52,000 nt of DNA from NCBI GenBank assembly GCA_905221605.1, contig CAJNDS010002832.1:64001-116000 (forward strand). Direction: 5' to 3'. The translations under genes and the position numbers were made by a program. Of this stretch, positions 31,896 to 43,440 are shown in pieces (position 1 is the first letter of the stretch; each line of letters opens with the position of its first letter). The DNA is from Symbiodinium natans (taxonomy: Eukaryota; Sar; Dinophyceae; Suessiales; Symbiodiniaceae). Below the pieces are notes generated by a model. It did not search any database and was not told where the DNA came from. It saw only the letters and a program-made list of their open reading frames with translations.

Positions 31896-32559
31896 GCCCT
31901 TTGCAGCAGGTCCCGAGGATGTGAGCTGCAAAACCACACGCTGACCAGTCGGCTGGTGAGAAGCCTCCGACATAGTTTTGATAGTTTTAAGTTTTCCTGC
32001 GGCGATCCAGGTCCCAAGGCTGGCTTCGTCTTCCCTTCGCCTGTCCAAGACACTGTACACGCCCAGTAGGTCTCAATGTGCCATCCGCTATCACGAAAGC
32101 ACGCGAGCTCCGAAAGTGTAGCCTCCGAGGCTTACAGGTATGCCTTTTGCACTGTTGACATTGGTTCCGGGGTCCCTTTTCCCTCGGAAGGAAGGTTCAT
32201 TTGGGGGGGTGGGGGCTGGGGGCTGGGGGCTGGGAGGGGGGGGGGGAGGTTTTGAAGAACACTTACATGTGCTGAGAAGTTGAGGATGCGGCTGGGGCGT
32301 AGTAATAGGGGGTTCTTATGTTTTCGGAGTGGAGTTGGCTGAAGTACCCGGTGTGATGCACGATTTGACGGGAGCGTCTGTGTTTGGACACGAGCCTTGC
32401 AAAACATAGCATATACGTATTCGCATGGGCATGAATCAGAAGGCTTGGATGCAAGTTCTCACATGCTGAGTTGTTTGTGGTACTTCAGAGCTGGACTGCC
32501 TTCCGTCGTGCTGAGTTCCGACCCGCGTGAGGTGGCTAGTTGAGTTCAGTTCGCAAGCC

Positions 32560-34212
32560 ATGATTCGCGGCATTTGCATCCTCCTCGCCCTCCGCGGCGG
32601 CGCAGCCGAACCCAACAGCGACGCGGTGCCAACTTGCGCCAAGAAGGGCGTGACCTACGTGAGCGATGTCAAGGGCACGCCAAATTCCGCGTGGCTCTAC
32701 ACCCCGAAGATGTGCCAGATGGCCTGCTACATTAACCCATCCTGCAAGCATTTCTCGTGGAAGGAGGACTCTTTCCCCGGCGGTGCCTGCAACCTTCTGG
32801 GAGAGGATGTGCAGGAGAAGGTCGATGAGAAGTCGTACAGCGGCCCAAAGGCCTGTGCGGGTGAGGTCCCGGTGAACGCGGCGTCGATGGCGGATGCTGC
32901 AAGCAATGTCGGCAACACGCTGAACCAATTTGGCAACGATCTTGCCCAGAAGGCAAACGAGGTCGGCAGCCAGTTCAGCAACCAGCTGAATCAGGCCAGT
33001 CAGGATCTGGACAAGTTTGGAAAGGATTTGACCCAGAAGGCCAATCAAGCCACCAGTGACCTGAGCCAGAAGGCCAATGAGTTCCACAACCAGGTCAACC
33101 AAGTCGGGCAGGATCTCGCCCAGCAGGCAAATCAGGCCATGGACGATCTGACCCAGAAGGCCAATCAGGCCAACAGTGATCTGACCCAGCAGACCAAGGA
33201 TTTCAACAGCAAAGCCATCAAGATTCAACAGGATCTCCTCCAGGCCGGAAAGGACTTGAGTCAGAATGCCAATCAGGCCGGCAGCAGCCTGAGCAATGAG
33301 CTGAGCCAGAAGGCCAAGGAGTTCCAGAGCGATGTGAACAAGCTCCGGCAGGAAGTGGGCCAGCAGAAAAATCAGGTTGCAGCGGATCTGACCCAGAAGA
33401 CCAATGAGGTCAGTGGAGACCTCAACCAGATGTCAAAGGAGTTCAACAGCCAGGCCAACCAGCTCGGGCAGGATTTGACCCAACAGGCAAATAAGGTTGG
33501 CGACGTTCTGACCCAGAAGGCCAACCAGGCCAGCAGCGACCTGAGCCAGAAGGCGGATGAGCTCAACGATGCCGGCAAGGACCTGACACAGACGGCCCAG
33601 GATGCGATGGAGTCCGCGGGATTGCAGGCCAAGGAGGCCGCCGACCAGATGGGCGACAAGGCCAACGAGATCCTCGGCTCCGCTCCGGGAAGCTCGGGCG
33701 GCGGTGGCGACAACACCATGACCTACGGCGTGATCGGGGGCATCGCCGGGGCCCTTGCGTTGGCGGGCGGCGCCTACTACTTCATGTCCGGAGATGAGAA
33801 GAAGAAAAAGAAGTCCAAGCGCGCCGTCAGTGTGGACGCAGCGCCCATGATCGAGGAGGCGCCGGAGGTCCCTCAGGTCACCGCGCCACAGGCCTTCCCG
33901 CAGCAGTTCCAGAACCAGGTCCTTTGTGGGGACGAAATGAACCCGAAAAGGTAAACATGTTCGTGGGTTCGGTTCACGTGTGCTCCACAGGTCCAGAACG
34001 TGATGGCCTACGCCAACCAGCAGATGCAGCAGGCTGCGCCACGGTACTATCAGGTGCCGCAACAGGCCCAGGCCTACCAGACCGCCACCTACCAGCCGAC
34101 CTACCAGGGCGGCTACCAGGTGCTGGGGGCCAAAATTTCGGGAGGGCCCCAAAACTCTGCGTCAACCTATACCCATAGCCGAGAGAGATGTCGGCATCGC
34201 ACCTGCTTTTGA
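32560..34212 (+). CDS. PAN/11-mer/TM protein, copy B
   Basis: Model join(32560..33918, 33991..34212), 526 residues. Same length as copy A at every point (offset exactly 2317). The only coding change I noticed is Ala for Val just after SGPKAC; there is also a silent C/T change near codon 79 and a G/T change in the last codons (RERCRHR for RERGRHR). The intron again has a GT donor and 72 bases. Such identity means very recent duplication, gene conversion, or a collapsed/duplicated assembly. Confidence 0.85.
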
Positions 34213-34861
34213 GCCCTTTGCAGCAGGTCCCGAGGATGTGAGCTGCAAAACCACACGCTGACCAGTCGGCTGGTGAGAAGCCTCCGACATAGTTTTGATA
34301 GTTTTAAGTTTTCCTGCGGCGATCCAGGTCCCAAGGCTGGCTTCGTCTTCCCTTCGCCTGTCCAAGACACTGTACACGCCCAGTAGGTCTCAATGTGCCA
34401 TCCGCTATCACGAAAGCACGCGAGCTCCGAAAGTGTAGCCTCCGAGGCTTACAGGTATGCCTTTTGCACTGTTGACATTGGTTCCGGGGTCCCTTTTCCC
34501 TCGGAAGGAAGGTTCACTTGGGGGGGGCTGGGAGGGGGGGGGAGGTTTTGAAGAACACTTACATGTGCTGAGGGGTTGAGGATGCGGCTGGGGCGTAGTA
34601 ATACGGGGCTCTTATGGTTTCGGAGTGGAGTTGGCTGAAGTGCCCGGTGTGATGCACGATTTGACGGGAGCGTCTGTGTTTGGACACGAGCCTTGCAAAA
34701 CATAGCATATATGTATTCGCATGGGTATGAATCAGAAGGCTTGGATGCAAGGTCTGCTATTGTTTTCACATGCTGAGTTGTTTCTGGTACTTCAGAACTG
34801 CCTTCCGTCGTGCTGAGTTCCGACCCGCGTGAGGTGGCTAGCTGAGTTCAGTTCGCAAGCC

Positions 34862-36270
34862 ATGATTCGCGGCATTTGCATCCTCCTCGCCCTCCGCGGC
34901 GGCGCAGCCGAACCCAACAGTGACGCGGTGCCAACTTGCGCCAAGAAGGGCGTGACCTACGTGAGCGATGTCAAGGGCACGCCCAATTCCGCGTGGCTCT
35001 ACACCCCGAAGATGTGCCAGATGGCCTGCTACATTAACCCATCCTGCAAGCATTTCTCGTGGAAGGAGGACTCTTTCCCCGGCGGTGCCTGCAACCTTCT
35101 GGGAGAGGATGTGCAGGAGAAGGTCGATGAGAAGTCGTACAGTGGCCCAAAGGCCTGTGCGGGTGAGGTCCCGGTGAACGCGGCGTCGATGGCGGATGCC
35201 GCAAGCAATGTCGGCAACACGCTGAACCAATTTGGCAACGATCTTGCCCAGAAGGCAAACGAGGTCGGCAGCCAGTTCAGCAACCAGCTGAACCAGGCCG
35301 GACAGGAAATGGACAAGTTTGGAAAGGATTTGACCCAGCAGATGAATCAAGCCAGCAATGACCTGAGCCAGAAGGCCAATGAGTTCCACAACCAGGTCAA
35401 CCAAGTCGGGCAGGATCTCGCCCAGCAGGCAAATCAGGCCATGGACGATCTGACCCAGAAGGCCAATCAGGCCCACACTGATCTGACCCAGCAGACTCAG
35501 GATTTGACCCAACAGGCGAATCAGGCCAGCAGCGGCCTGAGCCAGAAGGCCGATGAGCTCAACGATGTCGGCAAGGACCTGACACAGACGGCCCAGGATG
35601 CGATGGAGTCCGCGGGATTGCAGGCCAAGGAGGCCGCTGACCAGATGGGCGACAAGGCCAACGAGATCCTCGGCTCCGCTCCGGGAAGCTCGGGCGGCGG
35701 TGGCGACAACACCATGACCTACGGCGTGATCGGGGGCATCGCCGGGGCCCTTGCGTTGGCGGGCGGCGCCTACTACTTCATGTCCGGAGATGAGAAGAAG
35801 AAAAAGAAGTCCAAGCGTGCCGTCAGTGTGGACGCAGCGCCCATGATCGAGGAGGTGCCGGAGGTCCCTCAGGTCACCTCGCCACAGGCCTTCCCGCAGC
35901 AGTTCCAGAACCAGGCGTTTGGGGATTGGGAACAAAATATGAACCCTCGAATTCTACAAGGGTTTATATGGTCTACGGTCTATACACAGTAAAGATCGCA
36001 GTCGACTTATTAGGGGGGGGATCCCCGTTCGGTTCATGTGCTCCCCAGGTCCAGAACGTGATGGCCTACGCCAACCAGCAGATGCAGCAGGCTGCGCCAC
36101 GGTATTATCACCAGGTGCCGCAACAGGCCCAGGCCTACCAGACCGCCACCTACCAGCCCACGACCTACCAGGGCGGCTACCAGGTGCTGGGGGCCAAAAT
36201 TTCGGGAGGGCCCCAAAACTCGCATAAACTTGTTTTCAGGCTTCTGCGTCAGCCTTTTGCAGCAGTCTAG
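34862..36270 (+). CDS. PAN/11-mer/TM protein, copy C (short form)
   Basis: Model join(34862..35914, 36049..36270), 424 residues. Signal peptide and six-Cys domain match copies A/B, but the 11-mer region is about 100 residues shorter, losing whole repeat blocks in the middle while keeping phase. The membrane helix starts near residue 286. The intron is 134 bases with a GC donor (CAG|GCGTTTGG) and contains TATACACAGTAAAG and a G run. The tail has HQVPQQ and QPTTYQ insertions shared with D-F. Copy C is thus intermediate: A/B-like at the 5' end, D-F-like at the 3' end, suggesting unequal crossing-over or conversion. Confidence 0.85.
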
Positions 36271-37036
36271 AGAGATGTCGGCATCGCACCTTCTTTTGAG
36301 CCCTTTGCAGCAGGTCCCGAGGATGTGAGCTGCAAAGCCACACGCTGGTCTGTCGGCTGGTGAAAAGCCTCCGACATAGTTTTGATTGTTTTAAGTTTTC
36401 CCGCGGCGATCCAGGTCCCAAGGCTGGCATCGTCTTCCCTTTCGCTTGTCCAAGACACTGAACACGCCCAGTAGGTCTCAATGTGCCATCCGCTATCACG
36501 AAAGCACGCGAGCTCCGAAAGTATAGCCTGCAAGGCTTACAGGTATACCTTTTACACTCTTGGCGTTGGTTCCCGGGCCCCCTTTCCCACGGAAGGAAGG
36601 TTCAGAGTATCCCGCGTCAGACCATCCAAGCTGTGCCCAACCCTCCAGGAAGTATTCATGAAGGCAACTGCGACAGAATCATGCGCGAAGTCCTCCGAAC
36701 TGCTGTCCGAAGGGGGCAGGGTTGGGGGGGAGGAAGGGGAAGGTTGAAGAAAACTTAAATGTATCCCGGTGTTGTCGGGGGGTTGAGGATATCTGGCGGT
36801 CTGGCGGCTGGGGTGTGGTAGTAGGGGGTTCATAGGTTTTTGGATTGGAGTGTGCTTTGGCCGAAATATCCGGTGTGATGGACGATTTGACGGGAGCGAC
36901 ACTTCGTAGTAAAACCATTCTTCGCGAAGAGCTGTAGCTGTCAGCACGTGTTCGGACACGAGCCTTGCGAAAGCTACGAATTAGCATGGGTATGAATCGG
37001 TATGAATTAGAAGGCTTGGATGCAGGTAGTGTTGTG

Positions 37037-37138
37037 TTCACATGCTGAGTTGTTCGTGGTACTTCAGAGCTGGACTGCCTTCCGTCGTGCTCTGTTCAGA
37101 CCTGCGTGAGGTGCCTAGCTGAGTTCAGTTCGCAAGCC
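37037..37138 (+). promoter_or_regulatory. Conserved leader block upstream of array genes
   Basis: Shown for copy D. The roughly 100 bases before the ATG (TGCTGAGTTGTT, then GGTACTTCAGAGCTGGACTG, CCTTCCGTCGTGCTC, and GAGTTCAGTTCGCAAGCC next to the ATG) recur before copies A-F. Candidate spliced-leader acceptors are the AG of TACTTCAG and of GAGTTCAG. Conservation may reflect function or just recent duplication; divergent copy G lacks the block. Confidence 0.5.
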
Positions 37139-39555
37139 ATGATTCGCGGCGTTTGCGTCCTCCTCGCCCTCCATGGCGGTGCAGCCGAACCCAACGGTGA
37201 CGCGGTGCCGACTTGCGCCAAGAAGGGCGTGACCTACGTGAGCGATGTCAAGGGCACCCCCAATTCCGCGTGGCTCTACACCCCGAAGATGTGCCAGATG
37301 GCCTGCTACATCAACCCAACCTGCAAGCATTTCTCGTGGAAGGAGGACTCTTTCCCCGGCGGTGCCTGCAACCTCTTGGGAGAGGATGTGCAGGAGAAGG
37401 TCGATGAGAAGTCGTACAGCGGCCCAAAGGCCTGTGCGGGTGAGGTCCCGGTGAACGCGGCGTCGATCACCGATGCTGTGGGCAGTGCCAGCGCCGGGCT
37501 GGAGAAGTTTGGCAAGGATCTTTTCGTGAAGGCAAACGAGGCCGGGAGCCAGCTCACCGACCACATCACTGACAAGCTGAATCAGGCCGGACAGGACATG
37601 GACAAGTTTGGAAAGGACTTGACCCAGAAGATGAATCAAGCCAGCAGTGACCTGAACCAGAAGGCAAACGAGTTCCACAACCAGGTCAGCCAAGTCGGAC
37701 AGGATCTCACCCAGCAGGCAAATCAGGCCGCCAACGATCTGACCCAGATGGCCAATCAGGCCCACAGGGACCTGACCCAGAAGACACAGGAGTTGAACAG
37801 CGGCGCAACCGAGCTGCAGCAGAAGCTCGACCAGTTTGGAAAGGATTTGACCCAGCAGGCCAATCAAGCCAGCGCTGGCCTGAGCAGTGATCTGAGCCAG
37901 AAGGCCAAGGAGTTCCAGGGTCAGGTCAACCAGTTGCAGCAGGATGTGGGCCAGCAGGTAAATAAGCTTGCTGACGATATGGCCCAGCAGACCAATCAGG
38001 TCAACAGTGACCTGAGCCAGAAGGCACAGGAGCTTAACAGCCAGGCCAACCAGCTCGGGCAAGATCTGGCCCAGAAGGTCGATCAGGTTGGGGATGCTCT
38101 GACCCAGAAGGCCAATCAGGCCGGCAGCGACCTGAGCCAGAAGGCCGACGAGCTCAACGGCCAGGTCAATCAGCAGGCCAGCCAGGTCGGCAGCTCCCTG
38201 GAAAAGCTCGGGCAGGATCTGACCAATCAGGCCAATCAGGTTGGGGATGCTCTGACCCAGAAGATCAATCAAGCCAACAGTGACCTGAGCCAGAAGGCCA
38301 ATGAGATCCAGGGCCAGGTCAACCAAGTCGGCCAGGATCTCACCCAGCAGGCAAATCAGGCGGCCAACGAACTGGCCCAGAAGGCCAATCAGGTCAACAG
38401 CGACCTGGCCCAGAAGACAAAGGAGTTCAACAGCGGCGCCACCGATTTGCAACAGCAACTCAATGAAGCCAGCGCTGGCCTGAGCAGTGATCTGAGCCAG
38501 AAGGCAAAGGAGTTGCAAGGCCAAGTCGGCCAGTTGCAGCAAAAAGTGGACACGGGTGCAAATCAGATTCTGAACGATGTGGCCAAGCAGACCAATGAGG
38601 TCAACGGTGCCCTGAGCCAGAAGGCAAAGGAGTTCAGCAGCCAGGCCGACCAGCTCAAACAGGATCTGACCCAACAGGCTGATCAGGTTGGGGATACCCT
38701 GACCCAGAAGGCTAATCAGGTCAGCAGCGACCTGAGCCAGCAGGTCAACGAGGCATCCGAAAGCCTGGGAGCGGCGCCAGCGGCCCTGGGCGCCTCGCTG
38801 GGCGCCTCGCTGGGCGCCTCGGTGGACCAGGCCGGCAGCGACCTGACACAGACGGCCAACGATGCGATGCAGACGGCCAACGATGCGATGGAGTCCGCGG
38901 GGTTGCAGGCCAAGGAGGCCGCCGACCAGATGGGCGAGAAGGCCAACGAGATCCTCGGCTCCGCTCCGGGCAGCTCGGGCGGCGGCGGTGGCGACAACAC
39001 CATGACCTACGGCGTGATCGGGGGCATCGCCGGTGCCCTTGCGTTGGCGGGCGGCGCCTACTACTTCATGTCCGGAGATGAGAAGAAGAAGAAGAAGAAG
39101 TCCAAGCGCGCCGTCGCTGTGGACGCAGCGCCCATGATCGAGGAGGCGCCGGAGGTCCCTCAGGTCACCGCGCCACAGGCCTTCCCGCAGCAGTTCCAGA
39201 ACCAGGCGTTTGGGGACTGAGAACAAAATATGAACCCTCAAATTCTACAAGGGTTTATGTGGTCTACGGTCTATACACAGTAACGATTGCAGTCGTCGTG
39301 TTAGGGGGGGGATCCCCGTTCGGTTCATGTGCTCCCCAGGTCCAGAACGTGATGGCCTACGCCAACCAGCAGATGCAGCAGGCTGCGCCACGGTACTATC
39401 ACCAGGTGCCGCAACAGGCCCAAGCCTACCAGACCGCCACCTACCAGCCCACGACCTACCAGGGCGGCTACCAGGTGCTGGGGGCCAAAATTTCGGGAGG
39501 GCCCCAAAACTCGCATAAACTTTTTTCAGGCTTCTGCGTCAGCCTTTTGCCGTAG
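37139..39555 (+). CDS. PAN/11-mer/TM protein, copy D (long form)
   Basis: Model join(37139..39205, 39340..39555), 760 residues. Same plan as copy A, but the 11-mer region runs from about residue 110 to 590, nearly twice as long. It contains a block QVNQQASQVGSSLEKLGQDL and a second block repeating FNSGATDLQQ. Before the membrane helix (about 623-644) sits a short tandem (LGAS three times, from a 24-base DNA repeat at about 38786-38822). GC-donor intron of 134 bases; if unspliced, translation ends at AFGD-stop right after the membrane segment, which would remove the cytosolic tail. The tail ends SGFCVSLLP. Confidence 0.85.
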
Positions 39556-40428
39556 TCTAGAGAGATGTCGGCATCGCACCTTCTTTGGAGCCCTTTGCAG
39601 CAGGTCCCGAGGATGTGAGCTGCAAAGCCACACGCTGGTCTGTCGGCTGGTGAAAAGCCTCCGACATAGTTTTGATTGTTTTAAGTTTTCCCGCGGCGAT
39701 CCAGGTCCCAAGGCTGGCATCGTCTTCCCTTTCGCCTGTCCAAGACACTGAACACGCCCAGTAGGTCAAAAGGTGCCATCTGCTGTCAGTAAAGCACGCG
39801 AGCTCCGAAAGTGTAGCCTGCAAGGCTTACAGGTATACCTTTTACACTCTTGGCGTTGGTTCCCGGGCCCCCTTTCCCACGGAAGGAAGGTTCAGAGTAT
39901 CCCGCGTCAGACCATCCAAGCTGTGCCCAACCCTCCAGGAAGTATTCATGAAGGCAACTGCGACAGAATCATGCGCGAAGTCCTCCGAACTGCTGTCCGA
40001 AGGGGGCAGGGTTGGGGGGGAGGAAGGGGAAGGTTGAAGAAAACTTAAATGTATCCCGGTGTTGTCGAGGGGTTGAGGATATCTGGCGGTCTGGCGGCTG
40101 GGGTGTGGTAGTGGGGGGTTCATAGGTTTTTGGATTGGAGTGTGCTTTGGCCGAAATATCCGGTGTGATGGACGATTTGACGGGAGCGACACTTCATAGT
40201 AAAACCATTCTTCGCGAAGAGCTGTAGCTGTCAACACGTGTTCGGACACGAGCCTTGCGAAACCTACGAATCAGCATGGGTATGAATCGGTATGAATTTG
40301 AAGGCTTGGATGCAGGTAGTGTTGTGTTCACACGCTGAGTTGTTCGTGGTACTTCAGAGCTGGACTGCCTTCCGTCGTGCTCTGTTCAGACCTGCGTGAG
40401 GTGCCTAGCTGAGTTCAGTTCGCAAGCC

Positions 40429-42904
40429 ATGATTCGCGGCGTTTGCGTCCTCCTCGCCCTCCATGGCGGGGGTGCAGCCGAACCCAACGGTGACGCGGTG
40501 CCGACTTGCGCCAAGAAGGGCGTGACCTACGTGAGCGATGTCAAGGGCACCCCCAATTCCGCGTGGCTCTACACCCCGAAGATGTGCCAGATGGCCTGCT
40601 ACATCAACCCAACCTGCAAGCATTTCTCGTGGAAGGAGGACTCTTTCCCCGGCGGTGCCTGCAACCTCCTGGGAGAGGATGTGCAGGAGAAGGTCGATGA
40701 GAAGTCGTACAGCGGCCCAAAGGCCTGTGCGGGTGAGGTCCCGGTGAATGCGGCGTCGATCACCGATGCTGTGGGCAGTGCCAGCGCCGGGCTGGAGAAG
40801 TTTGGCAAGGATCTTTTCGTGAAGGCAAACGAGGCCGGGAGCCAGCTCACCGACCACATCACTGACAAGCTGAATCAGGCCGGACAGGACATGGACAAGT
40901 TTGGAAAGGACTTGACCCAGAAGATGAATCAAGCCAGCAGTGACCTGAACCAGAAGGCAAATGAGTTCCACAACCAGGTCAGCCAAGTCGGACAGGATCT
41001 CACCCAGCAGGCAAATCAGGCCGCCAACGATCTGACCCAGATGGCCAATCAGGCCCACAGTGACCTGACCCAGAAGACACAGGAGTTGAACAGCGGCGCA
41101 ACCGAGCTGCAGCAGAAGCTCGACCAGTTTGGAAAGGATTTGACCCAGCAGGCCAATCAAGCCAGCGCTGGCCTGAGCAGTGATCTGAGCCAGAAGGCCA
41201 AGGAGTTCCAGGGTCAGGTCAACCAGTTGCAGCAGGATGTGGGCCAGCAGGTAAATAAGCTTGCTGACGATATGGCCCAGCAGACCAATCAGGTCAACAG
41301 TGACCCAGAAGGCACAGGAGCTTAACAGCCAGGCCAACCAGCTCGGGCAAGATCTGGCCCAGAAGGTCGATCAGGTTGGGGACGCTCTGACCCAGAAGGC
41401 CAATCAGGCCGGCAGCGACCTGAGCCAGAAGGCCGACGAGCTCAACGGCCAGGTCAATCAGCAGGCCAGCCAGGTCGGCAGCTCCCTGGAAAAGCTCGGG
41501 CAGGATCTGACCAATCAGGCCAATCAGGTTGGGGATGCTCTGACCCAGAAGATCAATCAAGCCAACAGTGACCTGAGCCAGAAGGCCAATGAGATCCAGG
41601 GCCAGGTCAACCAAGTCGGCCAGGATCTCACCCAGCAGGCAAATCAGGCGGCCAACGAACTGGCCCAGAAGGCCAATCAGGTCAACAGCGACCTGGCCCA
41701 GAAGACAAAGGAGTTCAACAGCGGCGCCACCGATTTGCAACAGCAACTCAATGAAGCCAGCGCTGGCCTGAGCAGTGATCTGAGCCAGAAGGCAAAGGAG
41801 TTGCAAGGCCAAGTCGGCCAGTTGCAGCAAAAAGTGGACACGGGTGCAAATCAGATTCTGAACGATGTGGCCAAGCAGACCAATGAGGTCAACGGTGCCC
41901 TGAGCCAGAAGGCAAAGGAGTTCAGCAGCCAGGCCGACCAGCTCAAACAGGATCTGACCCAACAGGCTGATCAGGTTGGGGACACCCTGACCCAGAAGGC
42001 CAATCAGGTCAGCAGCGACCTGAGCCAGCAGGTCAATGCGGCATCCGAAAGCCTGGGAGCGGCGCCAGCCACCCTGGGCGCCTCGCTGGGCGCCTCGCTG
42101 GGCGCCTCGCTGGACCAGGCCGGCAGCGACCTGACACAGACGGCCAACGATGCGATGCAGACGGCCAACGATGCGATGGAGTCCGCGGGATTGCAGGCCA
42201 AGGAGGCCGCCGACCAGATGGGCGAGAAGGCCAACGAGATCCTCGGCTCCGCTCCGGGCAGCTCGGGCGGCGGCGGTGGCGACAACACCATGACCTACGG
42301 CGTGATCGGGGGCATCGCCGGTGCCCTTGCGTTGGCGGGCGGCGCCTACTACTTCATGTCCGGAGATGAGAAGAAGAAGAAGAAGTCCAAGCGCGCCGTC
42401 GCTGTGGACGCAGCCCCCATGATCGAGGAGGCGCCGGAGGTCCCTCAGGTCACGGCGCCACAGGCCTTCCCGCAGCAGTTCCAGAACCAGGCGTTTGGGG
42501 ACTGAGAACAAAATATGAACCCTCAAATTCTACAAGGGTTTATATGGTCTACGGTCTATACACAGTAAAGATTGCAGTCGACTTATTAGGGGGGGGGATC
42601 CCCGTTCGGTTCATGTGCTCCCCAGGTCCAGAACGTGATGGCCTACGCCAACCAGCAGATGCAGCAGGCTGCGCCACGGTATTATCACCAGGTGCCGCAA
42701 CAGGCCCAGGCCTACCAGACCGCCACCTACCAGCCCACGACCTACCAGGGCGGCTACCAGGTGCTGGGGGCCAAAATTTCGGGAGGGCCGCAAAACTCGC
42801 ATAAACTTTTTTCAGGCTTCTGCGTCAGACTTTTGCAGCAGTCTAGAGAGATGTCGGCATCGCACCTTCTTTTGAGCCCTTTGAAGCAGGTCCCGAGGGT
42901 GTGA
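40429..42904 (+). pseudogene. PAN/11-mer/TM protein, copy E, frameshifted
   Basis: A long-form copy like D, with one extra Gly codon at the end of the signal peptide. Relative to D and F, five bases (CTGAG of GACCTGAGCCAG) are missing at about 41304. The frame ends 20 bases later at a TGA (41323-41325), giving a roughly 299-residue product with signal peptide, six-Cys domain and part of the 11-mer region but no membrane anchor. The rest stays open in the shifted frame through 42490, with the GC-donor intron (42491-42625) and a tail exon to 42904 intact. So the break is young, or is a sequencing error. If real, the product could be secreted rather than inactive. Confidence 0.75.
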
Positions 42905-43440
42905 GCTGCAAAGCCACACGCTGGTCTGTCGGCTGGTGAAAAGCCTCCGACATAGTTTTGATTGTTTTAAGTTTTCCCGCGGCGATCCAGGTCCCAAGGC
43001 TGGCATCGTCTTCCCTTTCGCTTGTCCAAGACACTGAACACGCCCCATGGGTTTCAACGCGCCATCTGCTATCACGAAAGCACGCGAGCTCCGAAGGTGT
43101 AGCCTGCAAGGCTTACAGGTATGCCTTTTTCACGATTGACCCACTGAAGGAAGGCTCACAGTATCCCTCATCTGCCCACCCCAGACCATCCCGCAGAGTC
43201 CCAGACAATCCTTGAAACCAAGTGCGACGGAATCCTGCGAAGATCCTCCTAATTGCCCGTCGGAAGGGGGCAGAGTTGGGGCGGTTTGGGGGGGTGGGGG
43301 GAGGAGGTTTGAAGAAAACTTACATGCATAGTGTTGTGTTCACATGCTGAGTTGTTCGTGGTACTTCAGAGCTGGACTGCCTTCCGTCGTGCTCTGTTCA
43401 GACCTGCGTGAGGTGGCTAGCTGAGTTCAGTTCGCAAGCC

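Noticed and set aside
37115-39241. Very long minus-strand open frame (about 708 codons, Leu/Gly-rich LLGQ repeats) opposite copy D, with equals opposite A, C, E, F and G
   Set aside because: It exists only because the 33-base repeat uses codons (CAG, GCC, AAG, GAC) whose complements are never stops. It has no start context and no domain, and the + strand has a signal peptide, Cys domain and membrane helix.
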